From: an uncultured Lachnospiraceae bacterium
GTDB taxonomy: Bacteria; Bacillota; Clostridia; Lachnospirales; Lachnospiraceae
Length of the DNA: 64,000 bases
Reading direction: 5' to 3'
NCBI GenBank assembly: GCA_910577955.1
Contig: CAJTNC010000001.1
Span: forward strand, 285,976-349,975
The position numbers were made by a program, and so were the translations under genes. Below are positions 52,854-60,626 of the stretch, one piece after another. The first letter of the stretch is position 1, and every line of letters begins with the position of its first letter. Below the pieces are notes generated by a model, which was not told where the DNA came from, searched no databases, and saw only the letters and a program-made list of their open reading frames with translations.

Positions 52854-54401
52854 GTGAAGACAGAGAAGATCCGGTCGCTGGCATACGGCGTGGTAAAAGT
52901 GACAGGAGCGGGAATATTTTTTTATCTGATATATTACAGCCTGCGGTATTCTCAATATATATTTCCGCAGGCGCGGGAGTTCCCGATTGATATGCGGGAT
53001 AATCCGGAGCGCAATATTTTGGCGGCGGGGATTTTTTTTGCCGCTGTTTTGGTGTTGCTGCATCTTGAGAAAAAATTGACGAAGCGGTGCATGATCTGGA
53101 TTGAGCGCGTCTTTTTGTGCGTATCCATGCTCTGGATGGCATGCTGTTGTTTTTGGTGGATCAGTGCGCTGGACAGGCAGCCGGTGGGGGATCAGGCATT
53201 TATATACGGCGGAGCGTCGTATTTTCTGGAGGGACAGTATTCCTTTCTCGGGAACGGCGGTTATTGTGAAATTTATCCCCATCAGTTAGGGCTGATTGCT
53301 TTCGTGGAACTGCTGTTTCTGATATTCGGGACTTACAATTATTTTGCATATCAGATCATGTGCGCGAGTATGGCGGTGGGCATTGTGTTTCTCGGGTATT
53401 GCCTGTTAAAGGAACAGACAGATATCTTTGCGATAAGGGCCGCCTACTGTCTGCTTATGATGGGCTGCGTTCCGTTGGTCTGTTATACAAGCTGGGTTTA
53501 CGGCGAAGTGCCGAGCGTCTTCTTTTCGATGCTTGCCGCGTGGTTTGCCGTGAAATGGGAAAGCGGCCGGAGTAAAGGCTGGCTTGCAGGCATTGTAGCG
53601 GCTTGCGTCATGGCAGTGTTGGTGCGCAAAAACAGTATGATATTGCTGATTGCGCTGTGTCTTTTGGCGGCGGTTCATATGATCTGCTATCGCAGATGGC
53701 AGATTGGTCTGGCGGCGCTTTTGTCGGTTTTATGTTCTTTTCTCGCCTATCAGGGAATCTATAAGATGTATGAGATCCGCTCGGGATTTGAACATCATGA
53801 CGGGCTGCCGGTAAATTCGTGGATTGCGATGGGAATGATGGAGCAGGAGGGGAGATGCGGCTGGTATAATAATCTGGGGAAGGATGTGCTTTATTCTTTG
53901 GAACTTGATTACGAGGCGACGGAGGCTGTGATGGACTCTTATATAGAGGAGAGGATGGAAGCGTTTAAGAACGATCCGGCATATGCGAGATGGTTTTTTA
54001 AGCGGAAGATATTGTCACAGTGGAGTGAGCCGCTTTATCAGAGCATTTATTTCAGCGCTGATAATTTGAAAAACAACCGTCCGGAACAGGGAAGCTTTTT
54101 GGAGAGGCTGTATTTTGTACCGGAGGTGCACGACAGGATATTTCATTTTGCAGAGGCCATGCAGTTTCTCGTATATTTTGGGATGTTATTGTACTATCTT
54201 TTTGCTCTTCGCAGAGATACGCTGCCCCTTGCCGGCCTTTTGGCAGTGACGATCATAGGGGGATTTTTCTTTAGTATCTTGTGGGAAGCAAAGGCGCGGT
54301 ATATTTTCCCTTATTATGTGATGATGTATCCTTTGGCGGTAATAGGATACGTCAGGGCGGCGCAGCAGATGAAAAGTCTTTTGGGCGGCAGGAAATTTTA
54401 G
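52854..54401 (+). CDS. GT-C-like polytopic membrane protein (glycosyltransferase 39/83-like)
   Basis: This 515-residue protein has about eleven membrane helices and a large extracytoplasmic loop near the C-terminal half (about 295-410, FEHHDGLPVNSWIAMGMMEQ). Early in the protein, QPVGDQAFIYGGASYFLEGQ contains an acidic pair after helix 2, as in GT-C enzymes that use lipid-linked sugars. The start is GTG after GGGGGAG. The substrate is unknown; it could glycosylate cell-wall polymers or pilin. It lies between the cell-wall cluster and the Roco gene. Confidence 0.75.
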   Translation: MKTEKIRSLAYGVVKVTGAGIFFYLIYYSLRYSQYIFPQAREFPIDMRDNPERNILAAGIFFAAVLVLLHLEKKLTKRCMIWIERVFLCVSMLWMACCCFWWISALDRQPVGDQAFIYGGASYFLEGQYSFLGNGGYCEIYPHQLGLIAFVELLFLIFGTYNYFAYQIMCASMAVGIVFLGYCLLKEQTDIFAIRAAYCLLMMGCVPLVCYTSWVYGEVPSVFFSMLAAWFAVKWESGRSKGWLAGIVAACVMAVLVRKNSMILLIALCLLAAVHMICYRRWQIGLAALLSVLCSFLAYQGIYKMYEIRSGFEHHDGLPVNSWIAMGMMEQEGRCGWYNNLGKDVLYSLELDYEATEAVMDSYIEERMEAFKNDPAYARWFFKRKILSQWSEPLYQSIYFSADNLKNNRPEQGSFLERLYFVPEVHDRIFHFAEAMQFLVYFGMLLYYLFALRRDTLPLAGLLAVTIIGGFFFSILWEAKARYIFPYYVMMYPLAVIGYVRAAQQMKSLLGGRKF

Positions 54402-54422
54402 GAGGTTTTCTGCCGCTTTTGT
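54385..54422 (+). terminator. Probable terminator overlapping the end of the GT-C gene
   Basis: GCGGCAGGAAA pairs with TTTTCTGCCGC (one wobble), followed by TTTTG. The left arm lies within the last codons of the gene. T-run is short. Confidence 0.6.
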
Positions 54423-54467
54423 ATGAAAACAAAAAGAACAAATGTTCTAAAAATTGTCTCTGATCGC

Positions 54468-54496
54468 TATACAAATAAAATGGTATATGCTATAAT
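54468..54496 (+). promoter_or_regulatory. Promoter of the Roco gene
   Basis: TATACA (54468-54473), 17 bases, TATAAT (54491-54496), with an extended TGC just before the -10. It lies about 75 bases before the ATG. Confidence 0.75.
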
Positions 54497-54570
54497 CAGG
54501 AAAGCCATAATTTCGTATGGCGTGTTTTGAGGAGAAGGTTTGGGGATAAGCGAAAAGCGGGAGAGTACAA

Positions 54571-57330
54571 ATGGAAAAGTATTTCGATGAAGAGATCGAT
54601 GTAGCGGCGTACTATGATTATGAATATCCTGCGGAGGAAGAAATAAATTTCCAGTCAAAGGAACTTTTGGAGATTGCAGAGGAAGGTTATTGGGAGGATC
54701 ACTGGGAACTAAGTGCCGGATTTGATGTTGGCTTTATAGACGTTTCGAATTCGGAAAAATTTCTACAGATTATTGATAAAGCGGAAAGGGAAAACTGGGA
54801 AGAATTAGGCTTGCTGATTGGGGAAATTCAGGAAATACCTGCGGAGATAGGAAGGCTGATACATTTAAAGCGTCTTTATATTAACGTGAAGGAATCATGC
54901 GGAAAGAGTATTGTTTTGCCGCCGGAAATAGGGAAACTGAAGAAACTGGAGGCGTTTGATGCTTACGGCTGCAATATGGTCGATCTGCCGGAGGAATTCG
55001 GCGAATTGATGAATTTAAAACGCGTCAATTTGAATCATAATAACTTCACAGCGTTTCCGAAGGAAATATTATCGTTAAAAAAGCTGGAATCTCTGGCTCT
55101 TGATTTTAATTTCAAAGATTTGCCCGATGAGATATGTGATTTGGTTCATTTGAGATTTTTATATTTGCCGAAAGCAGATATATCATGTCTGCCGGAAAAT
55201 ATAGGGGCGTTAAAAGAACTGGAAGTGTTGTGCATATGGGGAACAAAAGTAGACCGTCTGCCGGATTCATGCCGGGAACTGAAGAAAATCAAAAGCCTGT
55301 ATCTGACGAAGTCCATTTTTGAGAAAATCATTCCGCCGGAAATTATAAGTCAGTCGCCGTTAGAGGTTATCAATTATATTTTACGATATCAGAATGACAC
55401 GGAGAAGATAGAAGTAAACGAGTCTAAAATGATCATTGTCGGGCAGGGGGGAGTAGGAAAGACCTGTCTGCTGAACCGTTTGAAGAATGATAAATATGAC
55501 GAGACGGCTTCCACCGAGGGGATTGCCATTGAACCGTGGGAATTTGAAACCGGAGGCAAAAAGTATAAGCTTAATATATGGGATTTCGGGGGCCAGGAGA
55601 TATACCACGCTACCCACCAGTTCTTTTTGACGAATCGTTCCCTTTATATTTTTGTGTGGGATGCAAGGCAGGAGGAGGAATACGGCCGGATAGATTATTG
55701 GCTGCATACGATAGAATCCTTTGCTTACAACAGCCCGATCATTATCGTTGTCAATAAATGCGACAGCCGTAATAGTATCAGGCAGCTGGATTTGAAAAGT
55801 ATCAGGGAAAGATTTCCGCAGGTGATAGATTCTTTTAAAGTAAGCTGCAAAATGAATATCGAAATTGAGCATTTGCGGGATGTGATAGTGGAGGAAACGA
55901 CAAAATTACCGTTGATGGGAATGGTCTGGCTGTCAAGCTGGCTGAATGTGAGAATGGAGCTGGAAAGCCTTGCCGAGAAAGAAAATATTATCACGTATAA
56001 GAGATATCAGGAAATATGCCTGAAATATAATATTTTATCCGGCGAAGCTCTGAGCTTGAGCAAATACCTGCACGACTTGGGAATTATTATTAATTTTCAA
56101 AATGATCTGTTTTTGAAGAATATTGTAATACTTAAGCCGGAGTGGGGGACCAATGCGGTATATAGAGTTCTGGATGTGCAGGATACTATTCTGAAAAACC
56201 GCAATGGAATTTTATATTATGACGACCTGCCGAAGATTTGGAAAGATACCGCCGAATATCCCGAGGAGATCTATCCGATCATTCTCCGACTGATGGAGAA
56301 TTTTCAGCTTTCCTTTGAGGTAAATAAAAATAGAGAGTATCTGATAGCGGAACTTCTGGAAAATGAGGAAGTTTTGATGGGGCTGGATACCAAGAATAAA
56401 CAAATGCTGAATTTCCAGTATAATTATGAATTTCTTCCCGCCGGTGTCATGACGAGATTTATCGTGAAGGCAAACGCTTATCTTGTAGAAGAAAACGGAA
56501 AGAAAGTATGCTGGAAGAAGGGTGCGTACTTAAAATATGAGGATTCGATAGGGCATGTAAAGCTTTTTGACGGTATTGCGGAGCGGAAAATAGAGATAAA
56601 AGTGATCGGAAAGAGCAGCAGAAATAACAGAGATCTGTTGACGATCATACGAAAATATTTTGACGAGATACATAAAAGCGTGCCTAAAATTAAATATAAG
56701 GAATATGTGAGATGTAATTGTGGGGAACATTGTTCGTATTTGCATGATTACCGCTATTTGTTGAGGCTGGAAGAGGAAATGCTAATGTCGGAGAGGTGTA
56801 AAGATTCGCTGAAGCTGGTGGATGTCTGCAAATTGTTGGACGGTGTGGAGGACACAAAGACGCGCAGTAAAATGAGGAGGGAGATCATGCCGAACATTCA
56901 GGTTAATCCGCATATTGTTATCGAAAATAATAATACAAACAGCAGTGAAAACAGAAATGCAAATTCTGTTGAAAATACAATAGCTATAGAGATCAAGAAC
57001 AGCATAAACGAACTGCAGGGATGCCTCAATGATTTAAAAGACGAGGTAGTGTATGAGAATCCCGAATTGAGTGAAGAATTTGAAAAGATAGAGAAAAGTA
57101 TAGCAAGATTGGACAGTGCGGAAACAAAGGAAGAAATGGTGAAATCCGGTGCGCTCAACAAAGTGAAACGGTTTTTGGAGGAAGTGCAGGATTCGGAATC
57201 GGAAATCGGTAAAGTAGTACGCGGAATCAAATACGGCGTCGGGATTGCTCAGGATATCGGAGAGAAATATAACAGTATAGCACAGTGGTGCGGACTGCCG
57301 GTGATCCCGAAAGTGTTTTTGAAGGGGTGA
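54571..57330 (+). CDS. Roco-family GTPase (LRR-Roc-COR)
   Basis: This 919-residue protein has an N-terminal acidic region, then leucine-rich repeats (about 95-270; recurring LPEEFGELMNLKRVNLNHNN and LPDEICDLVHLRFLYL). The Roc GTPase domain follows (about 285-435) with MIIVGQGGVGKTCLLNRL (P-loop about 292-297), DFGGQEIYHATHQFF (G3) and NKCD (G4), then a COR dimerisation region (about 440-700). The C-terminus carries a helical extension ending YNSIAQWCGLPVIPKVF. Relatives include human LRRK2 and Chlorobium Roco. Its role in bacteria is unsettled; membership in conflict-type islands is inferred. The ATG is preceded by a GGGAG site. Confidence 0.9.
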   Translation: MEKYFDEEIDVAAYYDYEYPAEEEINFQSKELLEIAEEGYWEDHWELSAGFDVGFIDVSNSEKFLQIIDKAERENWEELGLLIGEIQEIPAEIGRLIHLKRLYINVKESCGKSIVLPPEIGKLKKLEAFDAYGCNMVDLPEEFGELMNLKRVNLNHNNFTAFPKEILSLKKLESLALDFNFKDLPDEICDLVHLRFLYLPKADISCLPENIGALKELEVLCIWGTKVDRLPDSCRELKKIKSLYLTKSIFEKIIPPEIISQSPLEVINYILRYQNDTEKIEVNESKMIIVGQGGVGKTCLLNRLKNDKYDETASTEGIAIEPWEFETGGKKYKLNIWDFGGQEIYHATHQFFLTNRSLYIFVWDARQEEEYGRIDYWLHTIESFAYNSPIIIVVNKCDSRNSIRQLDLKSIRERFPQVIDSFKVSCKMNIEIEHLRDVIVEETTKLPLMGMVWLSSWLNVRMELESLAEKENIITYKRYQEICLKYNILSGEALSLSKYLHDLGIIINFQNDLFLKNIVILKPEWGTNAVYRVLDVQDTILKNRNGILYYDDLPKIWKDTAEYPEEIYPIILRLMENFQLSFEVNKNREYLIAELLENEEVLMGLDTKNKQMLNFQYNYEFLPAGVMTRFIVKANAYLVEENGKKVCWKKGAYLKYEDSIGHVKLFDGIAERKIEIKVIGKSSRNNRDLLTIIRKYFDEIHKSVPKIKYKEYVRCNCGEHCSYLHDYRYLLRLEEEMLMSERCKDSLKLVDVCKLLDGVEDTKTRSKMRREIMPNIQVNPHIVIENNNTNSSENRNANSVENTIAIEIKNSINELQGCLNDLKDEVVYENPELSEEFEKIEKSIARLDSAETKEEMVKSGALNKVKRFLEEVQDSESEIGKVVRGIKYGVGIAQDIGEKYNSIAQWCGLPVIPKVFLKG

Positions 57331-57401
57331 GAGGTTTCGGCAGGATCTTTACGGTGGAAAATGGAAAGTAGCCAATTTATTAGAGGCCTTAGGAAGAAGT
57401 A

Positions 57402-58485
57402 ATGATCCCAAATAGTTATGACAAAGAGGAAGCTAATTTGAAAGATAAATTGATTTTGCCAGAAAATTATAAACAAACATATGATAATATTGTTAAGCTG
57501 ATTGAGACGGCTAAACGTAAAGTATTTGAAACAGCTAATTTTGAAACAGTATATTTATTTTGGCATATAGGGCAGGAACTTAAAGATAATATTTTAAATG
57601 GACAGAAAGCGGAGTATGGGAAATTTATTGTAAAAAAATCTGAGTGAAGAATTAGAATTTCGATATGGACGTTCCTATGAGAAAAGTTCTGTTTTTCGAA
57701 TGATACAATTTTATGAGGAATTCCCTGATTTTGAAAAAGTTGCTACATTGTCGCAACAATTAACCTGGTCGCATTTTAAAGAGCTACTACCTGTAAATGA
57801 CGAGTTAAAAAGAGATTTTTATGCGGTCCTGTGTAAAAATGAGGGGTGGAGTGTAAGGACATTAAGAGAACGAAAGAAATCTATGTTATATGAAAGAACA
57901 GCTATCTCCAAACGTCCTGAAAAAACGATTAGGAACGACATTCAACTTTTGGAAGAGAAGGATGTTATGACGGTGGATATGTTTTATAGAGATCCGTGTA
58001 TATTAGATTTTTTGGGGTTGCAGGATACTTATAGTGAAAAAGATTTGGAAAATGCAATTTTATCAGAGTTAGAAAAATTTATATTGGAAATGGGTACTGA
58101 TTTTGCTTTTATGGCAAGGCAGAAAAAGGTCACGATAGATGGAAAAGATTATAAAATAGATTTGCTGTTTTTTCATAGGAAATTAAGGAGATTGGTTGTA
58201 GTAGAATTGAAAATTGGAGAGTTTGAGCCAGAATATAAAGCGCAGGTGGAGCTTTATTTGCGTTGGCTCAATAAATATGAGAGGATGGAAAATGAAGAAT
58301 CTCCGGTTGCTTTGATATTATGTGCTGAAAAGTCAGAAGAAGTGATTGAACTGCTCGAATTGGATAAGGGAGATAATAGAGTATCTCAGTATTTGACAGC
58401 TATGCCACCCAAAGAAGAATTGGAAGAGAAATTGCATTTGGCAATCGAGAGGGCGAAAATACAATTAGAGCAGCGGAAGGAGTAA
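57402..58485 (+). pseudogene. YhcG/DUF1016 PD-(D/E)XK nuclease-like gene split by a one-base frameshift
   Basis: The first part encodes 81 residues (YDNIVKLIETAKRKVFETAN and FWHIGQELKDNI, the DUF1016 N-terminal domain) and stops after an A7 run (57632-57638). Deleting one A restores IVKNLSEELEFRYGRSYEKS and leads straight into the second part. The second part runs to 58485 with SSVFRMIQFYEEFPDFE, LTWSHFKELL and a C-terminal nuclease domain with IDLLFFHRKLRRLVVVELKIG (PD-(D/E)XK motif). Reading as one gene needs a single-base change only. It may be a real inactivating mutation, slippage phase variation, or a sequencing error. YhcG-type nucleases are found in restriction and mobile contexts. 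Confidence 0.9.
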
Positions 58486-58509
58486 AAATTGCTACATGTA
58501 GCAATTTTT
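58484..58509 (+). terminator. Terminator after the YhcG-like gene
   Basis: A near-perfect palindrome, AAAAATTGCTACATGTAGCAATTTTT, reads as a 12-bp stem with T-tract. It overlaps the stop codon region and separates the accessory patch from uvrBA. Confidence 0.85.
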
Positions 58510-58542
58510 GTTTGAATGAGGTATTTTAAAATATATTGATAT

Positions 58543-58572
58543 TTAATTGTGCAAGACATTTTACACAATTAA
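58543..58572. promoter_or_regulatory. Inverted repeat upstream of uvrB
   Basis: TTAATTGTG (58543-58551) and CACAATTAA (58564-58572) form a perfect inverted repeat with a 12-base spacer, 64 bases before the uvrB start. It does not match the Gram-positive LexA box (GAACN4GTTC-type). It may be an operator for another regulator; no binding protein can be named. Confidence 0.5.
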
Positions 58573-58635
58573 GTAGGAACTTATATGGAGTGAACTATAT
58601 CCAAAATGGAAATAGTCTATATGGAGATTATTATC

Positions 58636-60621
58636 ATGGATCATTTTAAATTAGTATCAGAATACCAACCCACCGGCGACCAGCCGCAGGCCATCGCCGA
58701 ACTGGTAAAGGGCTTCAAGGAAGGTAATCAGTTCCAGACTTTGCTGGGGGTTACGGGTTCCGGCAAGACCTTTACGATGGCGAATGTCATTCAGGAGCTG
58801 CAGAAACCGACCCTTGTCATCGCCCACAATAAAACTCTTGCAGGGCAGCTTTATGGGGAATTTAAAGAATTCTTTCCGGAGAACGCAGTGGAATATTTTG
58901 TGTCCTACTATGATTATTACCAGCCCGAGGCCTACGTGCCCTCCACGGATACCTATATTGCGAAGGATTCATCGATTAACGATGAGATCGACAAACTGCG
59001 CCTCTCTGCGACGGCGTCCCTGTCTGAGAGGCGGGATGTGATCGTGGTGGCCAGCGTATCCTGCATCTATGGACTGGGCAGCCCGGACGAGTACAAGGAA
59101 CTGATCGTATCCCTGCGCCCGGGACAGCAGAAGGACAGGGATGAAGTGCTGAAAGAACTGATCGCGATCCAATACAACCGAAACGATATGGATGTGGAGC
59201 GGGGAACCTTCCGGGTGCGGGGAGATACGATAGAAGTTTATCCGGCGCAGGGGGGTGACTACCTGATTCGGGTGGAGTTTTTCGGGGATGAGATAGACCG
59301 GATCATGGAGGTGGACCCTCTGACCGGAGCGCCCCATGCGGAACTAAATCATATCATGATATTTCCGGCGTCCCACTATGTAGTGGCTCAGGAGAAGATC
59401 GACAGAGCCTGTGTGGAGATTGAGAAAGAGCTGGAGGAACGGGTTCGGTTCTTTAAGAGCGAGGATAAACTGCTGGAGGCCCAGAGGATATCCGAGAGGA
59501 CAAATTTTGATATTGAAATGCTGCGGGAGACAGGATTTTGTTCCGGTATAGAGAACTATTCAAGACCTCTGAACGGGTTAGAGCCCGGCGCCACTCCCTT
59601 CACTCTGATGGATTACTTTAAGGATGATTATTTGATCATCGTAGATGAATCCCACATGACGATCCCTCAGATCGGCGGGATGTATTCGGGAGACCGCTCC
59701 AGAAAAAACACGTTGGTGGAATACGGGTTCAGGCTTCCCTCCGCATTGGACAACAGGCCGCTCAATTTTGAGGAATTTGAAACTCATATCGATCAGATGA
59801 TGTTTGTGTCGGCGACGCCCTCCAAATATGAGGCGGAGCATGAATTGATGCGGGTGGAACAGATCATCCGTCCCACGGGTTTGCTTGATCCGGAGGTGGC
59901 GGTGCGCCCGGTGGAGGGGCAGATCGACGATCTGATTTCCGAGATCAGAAAGGAGACGGAAAAGAAAAACAAAGTGCTTGTGACGACGCTGACAAAGAGG
60001 ATGGCGGAAGATCTGACAGATTACATGAAAGAAGTGGGGATCCGTGTAAAGTACCTTCACTCCGATATTGATACGCTGGAGCGGGCGGAGATCATACGGG
60101 ATATGCGTCTCGATGTGTTCGATGTGCTGGTAGGGATCAACCTGCTCAGAGAAGGATTGGATATTCCGGAGATATCTCTGGTTGCCATATTGGATGCGGA
60201 TAAAGAGGGATTTCTGCGTTCGGAGACTTCTCTGATCCAGACCATCGGACGTGCCGCCAGAAACGCGGACGGTCATGTAGTAATGTACGCGGACATGATT
60301 ACGGATTCCATGCGGGCGGCCCTTGAGGAGACCGAAAGGCGTAGGAAACTGCAGCAGGCTTACAATGAAGAACATGGCATTACCCCCCAGACGATCCGCA
60401 AGGCGGTCAGAGATTTGATCAGCATATCGAAGACCGTGACAAAAGAGGAAGTGCGGTTTGAGAAAGATCCGGAATCTATGGATTTGAAAGAGCTTGAGAA
60501 GTTGATTGCGGAAGTGCAGAAGAAGATGAAAAAAGCAGCTGCGGATCTTGACTTTGAGGCGGCGGCCCAATTGCGCGATAAGATGCTGGAGCTGAAAAAA
60601 ATACTGAATGACAGGGAGTAG
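58636..60621 (+). CDS. uvrB: Excinuclease ABC subunit UvrB
   Basis: This 661-residue helicase-like protein recognises and verifies DNA damage in nucleotide excision repair with UvrA and UvrC. Motifs: MDHFKLVSEYQPTGDQPQAI, Walker A GVTGSGKTFT, the beta-hairpin region YYDYYQPEAYVPSTDTYI, DESH in VDESHMTIPQ, QTIGRAARNADG, and a C-terminal UvrC-binding UVR motif (about 620-655, LEKLIAEVQKKMKKAAADLD). I selected the ATG matching the family start with GGAG upstream; two in-frame ATGs lie 5 and 10 codons earlier. uvrA follows 5 bases after the stop. A palindrome but no clear LexA box lies upstream. Confidence 0.98.
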   Translation: MDHFKLVSEYQPTGDQPQAIAELVKGFKEGNQFQTLLGVTGSGKTFTMANVIQELQKPTLVIAHNKTLAGQLYGEFKEFFPENAVEYFVSYYDYYQPEAYVPSTDTYIAKDSSINDEIDKLRLSATASLSERRDVIVVASVSCIYGLGSPDEYKELIVSLRPGQQKDRDEVLKELIAIQYNRNDMDVERGTFRVRGDTIEVYPAQGGDYLIRVEFFGDEIDRIMEVDPLTGAPHAELNHIMIFPASHYVVAQEKIDRACVEIEKELEERVRFFKSEDKLLEAQRISERTNFDIEMLRETGFCSGIENYSRPLNGLEPGATPFTLMDYFKDDYLIIVDESHMTIPQIGGMYSGDRSRKNTLVEYGFRLPSALDNRPLNFEEFETHIDQMMFVSATPSKYEAEHELMRVEQIIRPTGLLDPEVAVRPVEGQIDDLISEIRKETEKKNKVLVTTLTKRMAEDLTDYMKEVGIRVKYLHSDIDTLERAEIIRDMRLDVFDVLVGINLLREGLDIPEISLVAILDADKEGFLRSETSLIQTIGRAARNADGHVVMYADMITDSMRAALEETERRRKLQQAYNEEHGITPQTIRKAVRDLISISKTVTKEEVRFEKDPESMDLKELEKLIAEVQKKMKKAAADLDFEAAAQLRDKMLELKKILNDRE

Positions 60622-60626
60622 AAAAA

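Noticed and set aside
57700..58485. Treating the second part of the YhcG-like gene as an independent gene
   Set aside because: It lacks a ribosome-binding site, starts inside the DUF1016 N-terminal domain, and continues the first part exactly after a one-base change.
58486..58635. LexA/SOS box for uvrBA
   Set aside because: No GAAC-N4-GTTC-type site was found; GAACTTATATGG is only a half-match.
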